The position numbers and the translations under genes are program-made. 64,000 nt of DNA from Paenibacillus sp. JDR-2 (GTDB lineage Bacteria; Bacillota; Bacilli; Paenibacillales; Paenibacillaceae), in assembly GCF_000023585.1 (NCBI RefSeq), contig NC_012914.1, forward strand, positions 4,370,001 to 4,434,000, written 5' to 3'. Within the stretch, counting starts at the first letter, position 1. Each line of letters begins with the position of its first letter. The notes under the pieces are model-generated. The model searched no databases, was not told where the DNA came from, and was given only the letters and a program-made list of their open reading frames with translations. Positions 51,811 through 60,176 of the stretch are shown piece after piece.

Positions 51811-51910
51811 TGGCGCACCTCCTCAACGTATTTGCCGCAATCGCGGATGTACTCGGAAAAAATCGTTGTGAATTTGGATTCGACAGTTGTTTCCAAAATC
51901 CTGCAACAGA

Positions 51911-52684
51911 TTAAATAAATTTACCAACCTTGACGCGAATTCTTCCCTTTTTTGTCATGCCATCAATTTCCATAACCTTAAATCTGCCTAGGCCTTTAAA
52001 GGAGACGACATCTCCTAATTTCAATTGCTCGGACGGATTCTCGGCTGTCTTCCAGTTCACTCTGCATCTGCCTGCGCGGATCGGATCTACGATTTTCGTC
52101 CGGCTGATCCGGTAGACGTCACTAGCGATTCCATCAAGGCGCATCGAGGCGACCGTGAAGGACATTTCTTGAAGGGCAGGTACAACGGGTTTAAGCTTAA
52201 GTGTGGGAATTATTTCCGTAAGTACGCTCGCACGATGCACTTGTCTTAAGTGTACATTTAAGTAATCGGCAATTTCGTCCAAAACAATTATATGCGAATA
52301 GTCCTCATGAACATGAATATCTCCAATTCGATCACGTTTGACGCCGAGCCCGAGCAATGCGCCCAGGTAATCGCCGTGATCAAGCTCGCTTCCGCCGCCG
52401 GTTACGGCGAGAACGGACAGACCAATCGGTTCATCGTCCAAGTAGCGGTACTCCGGGCCAATAATCGCCCTGCAGCGCTCTGCCTCCGGATACCCTCCGG
52501 CAAGTCTAAGCTGGACATCCGGATTCCGATTCGCCAGCATCTGCAGGATCTGAGCCTGCCTCGGATCTAAAAAATCGGTCCGCTTCAGCTCATGCAGCTG
52601 CGCGGACCGTTCAACCCACTCCAACGCCCGGTCGACAAATGGCTTCTCGTCCGGATGGAAATGTTCGTATACTGTTGGCTTCAT
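51911..52684 (-). CDS. ylmH: S4-domain RNA-binding protein YlmH
   Basis: The 257-residue product has an N-terminal YlmH domain (about 1-180) and a C-terminal S4 RNA-binding domain (about 185-255, SRTKIVDPIRAGRCRVNWK, DVVSFKGLGRFKVMEI). It acts in ribosome rescue or assembly in Firmicutes according to family knowledge. It lies between ylmG and divIVA in the conserved order. Confidence 0.92.
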   Translation of the reverse strand: MKPTVYEHFHPDEKPFVDRALEWVERSAQLHELKRTDFLDPRQAQILQMLANRNPDVQLRLAGGYPEAERCRAIIGPEYRYLDDEPIGLSVLAVTGGGSELDHGDYLGALLGLGVKRDRIGDIHVHEDYSHIIVLDEIADYLNVHLRQVHRASVLTEIIPTLKLKPVVPALQEMSFTVASMRLDGIASDVYRISRTKIVDPIRAGRCRVNWKTAENPSEQLKLGDVVSFKGLGRFKVMEIDGMTKKGRIRVKVGKFI

Positions 52685-52698
52685 AAGCTGTCCTTCCT

Positions 52699-52971
52699 CT
52701 AGAACATGTTCACAATGAAATCGACAACCGCATAGAGGCCGTAAGCGATAAAGCGCAATGCAAAAATGGCAATAATCGGGGAAATATCAAGCATCCCGCC
52801 GATCGGTGGAATGAATCTGCGGAAAATTCCGAGATACGGTTCTACCAGCCGGCCCAGAAATACACCGATAAAGCTTTCACGCGCATTTGGCAGCCAGGAC
52901 AGCAATACGTAGCCGATAATCATAAAGCTGTAAATGTTCTGGATGTTCATAATCAAAGAATAAACACTCAA
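52699..52971 (-). CDS. ylmG: YggT-family membrane protein
   Basis: The 90-residue product has two membrane helices (about 12-32 and 64-88) around the conserved EPYLGIFRRFIPPIGGMLDISPI segment. YggT proteins help in division or osmotic fitness; the exact role is unknown. The start is a TTG eight bases after GAGGTG, which itself contains the sepF stop. Confidence 0.9.
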   Translation of the reverse strand: MSVYSLIMNIQNIYSFMIIGYVLLSWLPNARESFIGVFLGRLVEPYLGIFRRFIPPIGGMLDISPIIAIFALRFIAYGLYAVVDFIVNMF

Positions 52972-52978
52972 TTCAAGG

Positions 52979-53446
52979 TCACCTCATCTTATTGTAATCA
53001 ATATCCTCTGCCAACATTTCGGTAATAGCGCCTTGAATTTCTACAGAATCCGGTGTGCACAGGAAGATGTTTGGCCCAAGCTTCGAAATGTGGCCGTTAA
53101 GCGCATAGACTGTGCCGCTTAAGAAATCAACAATCCGCACAGCCAAATCCGTACGCACACGCTGCAGATTCACGATAACCGCCCGGCGCGAACGCAGATG
53201 GTCGGCAATATCCTGCGCTTCATCGTAAGAACGCGGTTCGCTCAAAACAACGCGTACGCTCTTTTGCGAATGAATGCTCACAATATTGTTGTTATTGCCG
53301 CCTTTGGAGTTTCTACGTGCTTCGAACGGAGAAGTTTCAACTTCCGGTTCTTCCGCTTGTGGCTGCTGCGTTACTCTTTCGCGCTCGACTACCTCTTCCT
53401 CTTCCTGAAGACCAAGAAAGTTCATAAATCGGTTCATGACACTCAT
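52979..53446 (-). CDS. sepF: Cell division protein SepF
   Basis: The 155-residue product has an amphipathic N-terminus (MNRFMNFLGL) that binds the membrane, a disordered acidic linker (about 15-60), and the SepF domain (about 65-150) with PRSYDEAQDIADHLRSRRAVIVNLQ and DFLSGTVYALNG. It anchors FtsZ rings and shapes the septum. It lies two bases after ylmE. Confidence 0.95.
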   Translation of the reverse strand: MSVMNRFMNFLGLQEEEEVVERERVTQQPQAEEPEVETSPFEARRNSKGGNNNNIVSIHSQKSVRVVLSEPRSYDEAQDIADHLRSRRAVIVNLQRVRTDLAVRIVDFLSGTVYALNGHISKLGPNIFLCTPDSVEIQGAITEMLAEDIDYNKMR

Positions 53447-53448
53447 CG

Positions 53449-54177
53449 TTACCCCTCTTTTCCTACTAGTATGGTTCCCAAGCGGATCCAGGTTGCGCCT
53501 TCCTCTATCGCTACTTCGAAATCTCCTGACATGCCCATAGACAATTCCGTCATCGATTCCGCGAGGATTGCACGCTCGTTCATTTCATCTCTTAGCTTGC
53601 GCAAAGAACGAAATATAGGCCTTGTCTCTTCTGCTTCCGTCTCATAAGGTGCCATCGTCATAAGGCCGATAATGCGCAGCGATGATAATTCCTTAAGCTC
53701 AGCTAGAAATGCCGGCAGCTGTTCCGGGTCAAGACCATGCTTGGATTGTTCGCCCGATACGTTAACCTGAACCAAACAAGGAACGGTGAGACCAAGCTGG
53801 GAAGCCCGTTTGTCAATCGCCTGCGCCAAAGACAGACGATCCAGCGAATGAATGTATGTAAATTTGCCTATGACGTCTTTCACTTTGTTCGTCTGCAGCG
53901 AACCGATGAAATGCCAGACAGCTTGTCCGCCGTTTTCACCCGTAACACTGTCGCTTATGGCTTCCCATTTCTCCTTGGCATCCTGCCAGCGGTTCTCGCC
54001 AAGATGCCGGAGACCAAGCTGATGAGCAGCCTGCGCCGTTTCAAGCGATACGTATTTCGTTACCGCAATAATATTCACTTCTTCGCGGCTGCGGCCGCTA
54101 CGCTTGCAGGCTGCCGCAACCCGGCGCTCCACTTCTTCGATTCTTTCCTGCAATGCTTCTTTGATTGTAGTCGTCAT
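53449..54177 (-). CDS. ylmE: YggS-family PLP-binding protein
   Basis: The 242-residue product is a single-domain alanine-racemase-like barrel that binds PLP; the Lys is in VNIIAVTKYVS (near 38). Family phrases LGENRWQDAKEKW, HFIGSLQTNK and LSMGMSGDFEVAI are present. It keeps PLP and amino acid balance. I use ATG 54177, with AAAGGTGA ahead, which trims the open frame by 48 residues. Confidence 0.94.
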   Translation of the reverse strand: MTTTIKEALQERIEEVERRVAAACKRSGRSREEVNIIAVTKYVSLETAQAAHQLGLRHLGENRWQDAKEKWEAISDSVTGENGGQAVWHFIGSLQTNKVKDVIGKFTYIHSLDRLSLAQAIDKRASQLGLTVPCLVQVNVSGEQSKHGLDPEQLPAFLAELKELSSLRIIGLMTMAPYETEAEETRPIFRSLRKLRDEMNERAILAESMTELSMGMSGDFEVAIEEGATWIRLGTILVGKEG

Positions 54178-54181
54178 TCGT

Positions 54182-55036
54182 TCACCTTTCCCGGATACCG
54201 ATCCAGCTGGCCATACGGCCCGTTTTGCCGCCTTCCTTCCGGTGGGAGAAAAATTGATCCGTGCTGCATCCCGTGCACCACTCGGATAATTCGATATGAA
54301 TCGGCAAAATTCCTGCTTCAAGCATAATATGTCGGTTAATTTGTTTTAAGTTTACCATAGCTTTACCGTTTTCCACCAATGTCATCATCAGATCAGAGCT
54401 CGAATTCAGCTTATCTGCAAGCCCTTCTACAAGCGGCTGAAGCTTATCTATCACAAAACCGTCCACTTCGTAGCAGCAGTCGCTGATCGACGGACCTATG
54501 GCGCAAAGCAGTTCTTCGGGCTTAGTCCCGTACTGCCGTTCCATCGCTTCGATCGTCTTGGACGCAATTTGCTGAACCGTCCCTTTCCAGCCTGCATGAG
54601 CTAATGCTACTGCTTGATGCTGCTGATCGTAGAAATAAAGCGGTACGCAATCAGCGTAAAAGGACGCCAGCAGCACGCCCGGAATGTCCGTCATTAGACC
54701 GTCCGTATCGGCAATTGCCGAATCGCGCGACAATCTGCCCTTCCCGCGCTCGCTTTCGGTCACCTGGAAAACTTCGCAGCCATGTACCTGCTCCCCGCAA
54801 GTCCATGCTTCAAAAGGCCAGCCAATCGTTTCGGCAATAAGCTGACGATTGCGCACAACGTCGTCATCCGAATCTCCCACGTGCAGGCCAACGTTCAGCG
54901 ACGTCCACGGCTGCTCGCTTACTCCGCCGTTCCTGCCAGTAAATCCGGCGGTTAGACGGTCATTTTGCTCCTGCCAATTAGACAATAAAAAAAGCGAAGG
55001 TCCCTTCGCCGTAAGTACAGATTTAAACGATTCCAT
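54182..55036 (-). CDS. pgeF: Peptidoglycan editing factor / multicopper polyphenol oxidase-like (YlmD)
   Basis: The 284-residue product matches the PgeF/YlmD family: GRNGGVSEQPWTSLNVGLHVGD, the CGEQVHG motif, ADCVPLYFYD, HAGWKGTVQQI (metal His) and the final FSHRKEGGKTGRMASWIG. It is thought to remove wrongly built wall precursors. I use ATG 55036 behind GAGGTGA. It lies four bases before ylmE. Confidence 0.93.
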   Translation of the reverse strand: MESFKSVLTAKGPSLFLLSNWQEQNDRLTAGFTGRNGGVSEQPWTSLNVGLHVGDSDDDVVRNRQLIAETIGWPFEAWTCGEQVHGCEVFQVTESERGKGRLSRDSAIADTDGLMTDIPGVLLASFYADCVPLYFYDQQHQAVALAHAGWKGTVQQIASKTIEAMERQYGTKPEELLCAIGPSISDCCYEVDGFVIDKLQPLVEGLADKLNSSSDLMMTLVENGKAMVNLKQINRHIMLEAGILPIHIELSEWCTGCSTDQFFSHRKEGGKTGRMASWIGIRER

Positions 55037-55069
55037 ACGGGCACTCACCTCTGTAAGCAGTTTAACCTG

Positions 55070-55348
55070 TTATGTGCGCGCGTGCAAATCTTCGTCTTCC
55101 AGCTTCTTATTGGAATCATCCAGCCGCACAAGCACAACGTCTGCCCCAATCTTCACAATATTGCGCCAAGGGATAACAACCTCGGTCCCTCCATTGCCGA
55201 ACACGCCAAGAAATCTTGTGAATTGGGGAATAACTATCGCATCGATACGCCCCTGGCGTAGATCCAGCTCCAGATCGCTGATCTGCCCAAGCTTCTTGCC
55301 GTCCACGATATTAATGACATCCTTGGTTTGGAAATCGGATATCTTCAT
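55070..55348 (-). CDS. ylmC: YlmC/YmxH-family sporulation protein (PRC-barrel)
   Basis: The 92-residue product is a PRC-barrel type small protein (KISDFQTKDVINIVDGKKLGQISDLELDL, then IPWRNIVKIGADVVLVRL). It belongs to the YlmC/YmxH family usually encoded between sigG and ylmD; the role in sporulation is not defined. It lies 33 bases ahead of pgeF. Confidence 0.9.
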   Translation of the reverse strand: MKISDFQTKDVINIVDGKKLGQISDLELDLRQGRIDAIVIPQFTRFLGVFGNGGTEVVIPWRNIVKIGADVVLVRLDDSNKKLEDEDLHART

Positions 55349-55504
55349 ATGCTCATCACCACTTTTCTTAAATATAAGAACGTCGGTGCAGTCGTTTACA
55401 ATTGTCGTTCATAGGGATAAACATCCTCACTTATCTATATGTACAAAACGCCCAAAATGTCCTGTTCCCGCAAAAAAACAAGTTAGGCTCGTTTTCCGGG
55501 CATA

Positions 55505-55532
55505 TAAAAAACGGCGCCTTGCGGCGCCGTCA
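55505..55532 (-). terminator. Terminator overlapping the sigG stop codon
   Basis: The minus-strand ACGGCGCC GCAA GGCGCCGT (55511-55530) is followed by TTTTTTATATG. The stem's first base is the last base of the sigG stop. Confidence 0.88.
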
Positions 55533-56312
55533 GGTTTTTACATGCTTTTGCATTTGTTGGATGGCCGATTTCTCGAGCCTGGATACCTGTGCCTGTGAAA
55601 TGCCGATTTCGTCGGCTACTTCCATTTGCGTCTTTCCTTCAAAGAAACGCATGGATAAAATCATTTTTTCGCGGTCATTCAGCTTATGCATCGCTTCGCG
55701 AAGCGCAATTTCCTCGATCCACGATACATCCTTGTTCTTGTCATCGCTGATCTGATCCATTACATAGATCGGATCTCCGCCGTCATGATAGATCGGCTCA
55801 AACAACGAGACGGGATCCTGGATCGCGTCAAGAGCGAACACGACATCTTCTTTCGGTACGTTCAGCGCTTCGGAAATTTCAAAAATCGTTGGTTCACGCG
55901 AGTTTTGATTCGTCAGGCTGTCACGAACCTGCAGCGCTTTATAGGCAATATCCCTTAGGCTCCGCGATACGCGGATCGGATTATTGTCACGCAAGTAACG
56001 GCGAATTTCACCGATAATCATCGGCACGGCATAGGTGGAAAACTTGACGTTCTGGCTAAGGTCGAAATTATCGATCGCCTTCATAAGTCCAATGCATCCG
56101 ACCTGGAATAAGTCGTCTACAAATTCTCCCCTGTTATTAAACCGTTGAATCACACTTAGAACCAGCCTTAAATTGCCGTTAACTAATTTCTCTCTGGCTG
56201 CCCATTCGTTTTGGGTTTGTAGTGCGGTAAACAACTCCCGCATTTCGGCATTGGTCAGGACAGGCAGTTTCGCGGTATCCACTCCACAGATCTCGACTTT
56301 ATTTCGGGTCAA
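55530..56312 (-). CDS. sigG: Late forespore sigma factor G
   Basis: The 260-residue sigma-70 family protein directs late forespore transcription. Regions 2, 3 and 4 are complete, and the opening TRNKVEICGVDTAKLPVL matches SigG. I use the TTG at 56312 with GGGAGG eight bases upstream, giving the normal length; the longer frame adds 12 unlikely residues. The gene follows sigE on the same strand after 105 bases. A terminator overlaps its stop. Confidence 0.96.
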   Translation of the reverse strand: MTRNKVEICGVDTAKLPVLTNAEMRELFTALQTQNEWAAREKLVNGNLRLVLSVIQRFNNRGEFVDDLFQVGCIGLMKAIDNFDLSQNVKFSTYAVPMIIGEIRRYLRDNNPIRVSRSLRDIAYKALQVRDSLTNQNSREPTIFEISEALNVPKEDVVFALDAIQDPVSLFEPIYHDGGDPIYVMDQISDDKNKDVSWIEEIALREAMHKLNDREKMILSMRFFEGKTQMEVADEIGISQAQVSRLEKSAIQQMQKHVKT

Positions 56313-56417
56313 CGTGATTACCTCCCAAGGAGAAACATTAATGTACATTATCTCCCTGGACCCCTATTTTATTCTTCCGAAAAAGGGGTATCTGTTGCCC
56401 CGAAAATGGGTATACCA

Positions 56418-57140
56418 TTACACCATTTTGTTAAATTCCTTGCGAAGCCGTTTAATAATCCGCTTTTCCAGGCGTGAAATATAAGACTGGGAAATACCAA
56501 GAAGATCGGCTACGTCCTTCTGGGTTTTTTCCTCGCCGTCGGCAAGCCCGAAGCGCAGCTCCATAATAATCCGCTCCCGCTCCGACAGCTTATCAAGCGC
56601 TTTATGAAGCAGCTTGCGGTCAACCTGCTCCTCAATATTCCTGTAGATGGTATCGTTCTCCGTACCAAGGACGTCAGACAACAGCAGCTCATTGCCATCC
56701 CAGTCAATATTAAGCGGCTCGTCAAAAGATACCTCTGTCCGAGTCTTGCTGTTACGGCGCAGATACATCAGAATTTCATTCTCGATACAACGGGATGCGT
56801 AGGTAGCGAGCTTGATTTTTTTCTCCGGATCAAACGTATTTACGGCCTTGATGAGACCGATGGCCCCAATGGATACCAGATCTTCGATATGAATGCCGGT
56901 ATTTTCGAACTTGCGCGCAATGTATACGACAAGACGCAGATTGCGCTCAATCAGCATCGCGCGGATCGCCGTATCGCCGGATGGAAGCTTATCGAGCAAG
57001 TATTCTTCTTCTTCGCGGGTTAAGGGCGGAGGTAGCGCTTCGCTGCCGCCGATATAATAGATTTCTTCGCTTTTTAATCCGAATAAAAACAAAACACGAT
57101 AATAATATAACTGCAGGACTAATTTCCATTTGACGAGCAT
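56418..57140 (-). CDS. sigE: Early mother-cell sigma factor E (pro-form)
   Basis: The 240-residue sigma factor carries an N-terminal pro-sequence rich in hydrophobic and Tyr residues (KWKLVLQLYYYRVLFLFGL), cut by SpoIIGA, before YYIGGSEALPPPLTREEEE. Regions 2-4 follow (VVYIARKFENTGIHIEDL; YISRLEKRIIKRLRKEF). I use ATG 57140; the upstream reading runs into the spoIIGA end. It works in the mother cell after septation. Confidence 0.96.
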   Translation of the reverse strand: MLVKWKLVLQLYYYRVLFLFGLKSEEIYYIGGSEALPPPLTREEEEYLLDKLPSGDTAIRAMLIERNLRLVVYIARKFENTGIHIEDLVSIGAIGLIKAVNTFDPEKKIKLATYASRCIENEILMYLRRNSKTRTEVSFDEPLNIDWDGNELLLSDVLGTENDTIYRNIEEQVDRKLLHKALDKLSERERIIMELRFGLADGEEKTQKDVADLLGISQSYISRLEKRIIKRLRKEFNKMV

Positions 57141-57190
57141 CCGGCCCATCCCTCCCCAAAATGATGTAAACGTTCGTCTTCTTAATCCGA

Positions 57191-58114
57191 TCATTGGCTG
57201 TTCTGAACGAGTGACGGATGGATAATCGCTTGGTAAGCGCTGTCCGCCGAAAGCTTGCCGCCGTCAATGCCGACAAGTACCTTCCGAGAGACGAACACTT
57301 GCCCTTCCCGCTCAATCTGAACAAAGTCCGGCTTTAGTGCCAACATAAATTGCGATCCGCGATTGATTCCTCTGTAGGGTACAAGTCGCAGCCGGTCCTG
57401 CCAGGCAAAAGATTCCTCTCCTAGGCCGGCAACCAGCCGATCCACCTGCGATTCACGAATGCTTTTCAGCCATGATTCCGGCAGGTCATCTTGCCATACG
57501 TTTGCTTCCACAACCATAACCGGCGTCCTTGTCAGCGGATCGTACAGCTGGTTGCCCGTGTCGATCAATCCGGTGCAAGTATGCTCCCGGTCGCCGATTT
57601 GAATCTTCACTTCGGCCAAATGGGTCCTCACCAGCTCCCTCTCTCGCCGCTGAACATAAACCGAGCGGTATATGTAAATGCCGATACTAAACGCAGCGAG
57701 CACATAAATAAATCCCATCTTCAGCTCGACCTGCATACCGCCATTTATAAAGGTGATCGTACGCCATACTTCGCCTGAACCCTGCATCAGCAAGTAATGA
57801 ATACCGATTATCGCCCCGGCCGCAACAAAATTCACGGTGTAGAAAGCTGCGATGTTCCTGAAGAAGTTCTGGATGGAAAAGAAACCAAACGCAACCCATA
57901 ACATGAGGAGAGAAATCAGTATTTTTACCGCTAACGTAAAAAGAATCGATAAGGGCGGGAACAACATAAGAACAACGTAACAAGCACCAATGCTGGCCGC
58001 CGTCAGCACCCGCCAAGGACGTGCCCGGATATGACGCACCCAGGCGGTCGTCAGCAGTATACTGCCGTCAACAAGCAGCTCCCGCACAAACATGACATCG
58101 ACATAAACAGTCAC
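57191..58114 (-). CDS. spoIIGA: Sporulation membrane protease SpoIIGA
   Basis: The 307-residue product has five hydrophobic segments over about residues 5-150 and a cytoplasmic aspartyl-protease-like domain whose active Asp185 lies in LIDTGNQLYDPLT. It cuts the pro-part from SigE. The GTG start has GGAAGGTGA ahead. It forms an operon with sigE and is read from a long-spacer promoter (58184-58216). Confidence 0.94.
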   Translation of the reverse strand: MTVYVDVMFVRELLVDGSILLTTAWVRHIRARPWRVLTAASIGACYVVLMLFPPLSILFTLAVKILISLLMLWVAFGFFSIQNFFRNIAAFYTVNFVAAGAIIGIHYLLMQGSGEVWRTITFINGGMQVELKMGFIYVLAAFSIGIYIYRSVYVQRRERELVRTHLAEVKIQIGDREHTCTGLIDTGNQLYDPLTRTPVMVVEANVWQDDLPESWLKSIRESQVDRLVAGLGEESFAWQDRLRLVPYRGINRGSQFMLALKPDFVQIEREGQVFVSRKVLVGIDGGKLSADSAYQAIIHPSLVQNSQ

Positions 58115-58183
58115 AGCTTCACCTTCCAGCGGGTTCGAACGACAGAACGTTTGCCCTCCCCTCTGGAGAGAACGATTGAACCT

Positions 58184-58216
58184 AGTATATAAAAATCCTA
58201 TTTCAAAGTCTGTCTA
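58184..58216 (-). promoter_or_regulatory. spoIIG promoter with long spacer
   Basis: TAGACA (58211-58216) and TATACT (58184-58189) on the minus strand, 21 bases apart. In B. subtilis the spoIIG promoter has the same odd spacing (22 bases) and needs Spo0A. Each box is one mismatch from consensus. Confidence 0.7.
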
Positions 58217-58220
58217 AACA

Positions 58221-58250
58221 TGACGGCATGACATAGCTTTTTTTGTCGAG
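58221..58250. promoter_or_regulatory. Candidate Spo0A boxes upstream of spoIIGA
   Basis: TGTCGAG (58244-58250) differs by one base from the 0A box TGTCGAA, and TGACGGC (58221-58227) by two. They lie about 45 and 67 bases upstream of the likely start of transcription. Confidence 0.45.
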
Positions 58251-58264
58251 GGTATATTGCGAGT

Positions 58265-58390
58265 TTATAGGGCTAACGGGTTGTTGCCGTACCGGGAATA
58301 TGGTAATCTTTATCCATATAATTCCTATGGCTGTGTAGCACACGCCGCGTCTCCAGGATCTATTTTGCTCCTGAGACGCGGCTTTTTTTA
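58265..58390 (+). ncRNA. Candidate small structured RNA or leader with its own terminator
   Basis: The plus strand has a hairpin near 58292-58324 (GGAATATGG with CCATATAATTCC) and then a strong terminator stem (58344-58358 with 58369-58382). No plus-strand gene precedes the terminator. It may be a small RNA, or an attenuator of the now broken gene that follows. A weak promoter-like pair (TTGTCG / TATAGG) lies at 58244-58272. Confidence 0.35.
58344..58390 (+). terminator. Strong orphan terminator
   Basis: GCCGCGTCTCCAGGA pairs with TCCTGAGACGCGGC (one bulged C), followed by TTTTTTTATTT. Works on the plus strand only; the minus strand lacks a T-run. Confidence 0.85.
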
Positions 58391-58413
58391 TTTCCACTTG
58401 ACGGGGAGCATGA

Positions 58414-59019
58414 CTGGATTTGTCGTATGAAGAAGTTTTTAATAGTTGGTATGACGATCATCTTAAGAGACGCGGCGGCGAAAATAAAAGAAGACTGATG
58501 GAGGGATTGGGGTCATGAGAGCAAGCTTTTTCTTCAAAAAGCATGGTGGTATGCCTTCTCCCCTTTCGACGATCTTCACCCGGTGTACGAGCTGGCTGAT
58601 TCCGTGACGGGAAGCGATATCTGGATATTGCGTGGCAGTTCTCGGACAATCTAGTAAGGCAAAATCATCTGGTAATCGACGGCTGGCATGTCCTGCGCTT
58701 CTCTTACGACGACGTGAAGGACAAACCGCGTATGTTTATCCACACTCTGCAGCAGTTTTTCAAGGCGCGTCTGGGACGTGCCGAGGCGGATGAGGTGAGT
58801 GCGGATGAAATTCTGGAGGCGGAGATCCTAAAGAATGCCCGGCAGCTCGGCAGGCCAGTAAGGCCGATTGACGTGGAAAGATATCTGCAAATCGGGGAAA
58901 AGCGCACAAAGGCCATTCTGCTTCGAATGCTAGCAAATCAAAAACTATCGAGCACGGTAGAGGTACCTACCCGCACACAAACAAAAACGCCTGACCGGCG
59001 AGCCGGTCAGGCGTTTTAA
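58414..59019 (+). pseudogene. Broken DUF559-like (nuclease-fold) protein gene
   Basis: Three fragments in different frames align head to tail: from 58420 (LSYEEVFNSWYDDHLKRRGGENKRRL), from about 58512 (HESKLFLQKAWWYAFSPFDDLHPVYELAD) and from about 58598 (FRDGKRYLDIAWQFSDNLVRQNHLVIDGWHVLRFSYDDVKDKPR onwards). Two frameshifts join them, and the acidic central part expected between RYLD and QFSDN seems deleted. The WHVLRFSYDDV phrase is typical of DUF559-like endonuclease-fold proteins common in Paenibacillus. The final 13 residues are read from the ftsZ terminator. Confidence 0.7.
58984..59018. terminator. Terminator of ftsZ (works both ways)
   Basis: AAAACGCCTGACCGG pairs with CCGGTCAGGCGTTTT around CGAG; T-runs on both strands. 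It stands directly after the ftsZ stop. Confidence 0.9.
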
Positions 59020-59022
59020 GAT

Positions 59023-60159
59023 TTAGCGGTCGTTGCGGCGGTTGCGCAGGAACGCAGGGATTTCGAGTTGGTCGCTCGAAGTAGATGCGCCAAACGGCTT
59101 CACCGGAGCAGCTTGCTGCTGCTGCGGGGACGACGCGGATTGCGCAGTCTGACGCGCTTCCGGCTCAGCTTGCGGCTGCGCCATGCGGCGCAATGCCGCG
59201 GACGGTTTGCTTTCGAAGCCTGTCGCAATAACCGTAACCTTGATTTCGTCTTTCAAGTCTTCGTCGATGATTGCACCAAAGATCATGTTTACTTCCGGAT
59301 CGGAAGCGGAAATAACGATCTCTGCTGCTTCATTGACTTCATACAGGGACAGGTTGCTGCCGCCTGTGATGTTCATGATAACGCCGCGAGCGCCATCGAT
59401 GGACGTCTCGAGCAGCGGGCTCATGATCGCCTTTTTCGCCGCTTCTGCCGCACGGTTCTCGCCTGTTGCGATACCGATACCCATCAGCGCCGAACCGCGC
59501 TCCGTCATAATCGTCTTTACGTCCGCAAAGTCGAGGTTGATCAGACCAGGTACCTGGATCAAGTCCGAGATACCTTGCACTGCTTGACGAAGCACGTTGT
59601 CCGCCTCGCGGAACGCTTCCAGCATTGGGGTCTTCTTGTCCACAATCTCAAGCAAACGGTCATTCGGAATAACGATCAGCGTATCTACTTTTTCCTTCAA
59701 CGCTTCGATGCCAAGCTCCGCTTGTGCGGCACGTTTACGGCCTTCGAAGGTGAACGGGCGTGTTACTACGCCGACTGTCAGCGCGCCGCATTCGCGGGCA
59801 ATCTCGGCAATAACCGGAGCTGCACCGGTACCCGTACCGCCGCCCATGCCGGCTGTAACGAACACCATGTCCGAACCTTTCAATTGCTGCACAACGAGCT
59901 CTCTCGACTCTTCAGCCGCCTTCTTGCCTACTTCCGGATTTGCGCCGGCGCCAAGACCGCGAGTCAGCTTATCGCCGATTTGCAGCTTATGCTCGGACTT
60001 TGCCAGATGCAAAGCTTGCGCATCCGTGTTAACTGTTATGAAATCGACGCCTTTAACGCCGTTTTCGATCATTCGATTAACCGCGTTGCTGCCGCCGCCG
60101 CCAACACCAATTACTTTTATTTGAGCGAGTTGCTCCAGATCCAAATCGAATTCCAACAT
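59023..60159 (-). CDS. ftsZ: Cell division GTPase FtsZ
   Basis: The 378-residue tubulin homologue builds the division ring. The GTP loop GGGTGTG lies at 106-112, the T7-like synergy residues and NxDxxD (NLDFADVKTIM) near 205 are present. The variable linker (about 320-362, Gln/Ala/Pro-rich) leads to the conserved tail LEIPAFLRNRR that binds FtsA, SepF and ZapA. It lies 17 bases after ftsA in one operon. Confidence 0.98.
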   Translation of the reverse strand: MLEFDLDLEQLAQIKVIGVGGGGSNAVNRMIENGVKGVDFITVNTDAQALHLAKSEHKLQIGDKLTRGLGAGANPEVGKKAAEESRELVVQQLKGSDMVFVTAGMGGGTGTGAAPVIAEIARECGALTVGVVTRPFTFEGRKRAAQAELGIEALKEKVDTLIVIPNDRLLEIVDKKTPMLEAFREADNVLRQAVQGISDLIQVPGLINLDFADVKTIMTERGSALMGIGIATGENRAAEAAKKAIMSPLLETSIDGARGVIMNITGGSNLSLYEVNEAAEIVISASDPEVNMIFGAIIDEDLKDEIKVTVIATGFESKPSAALRRMAQPQAEPEARQTAQSASSPQQQQAAPVKPFGASTSSDQLEIPAFLRNRRNDR

Positions 60160-60176
60160 CTTTCATTTTCCCCCGA

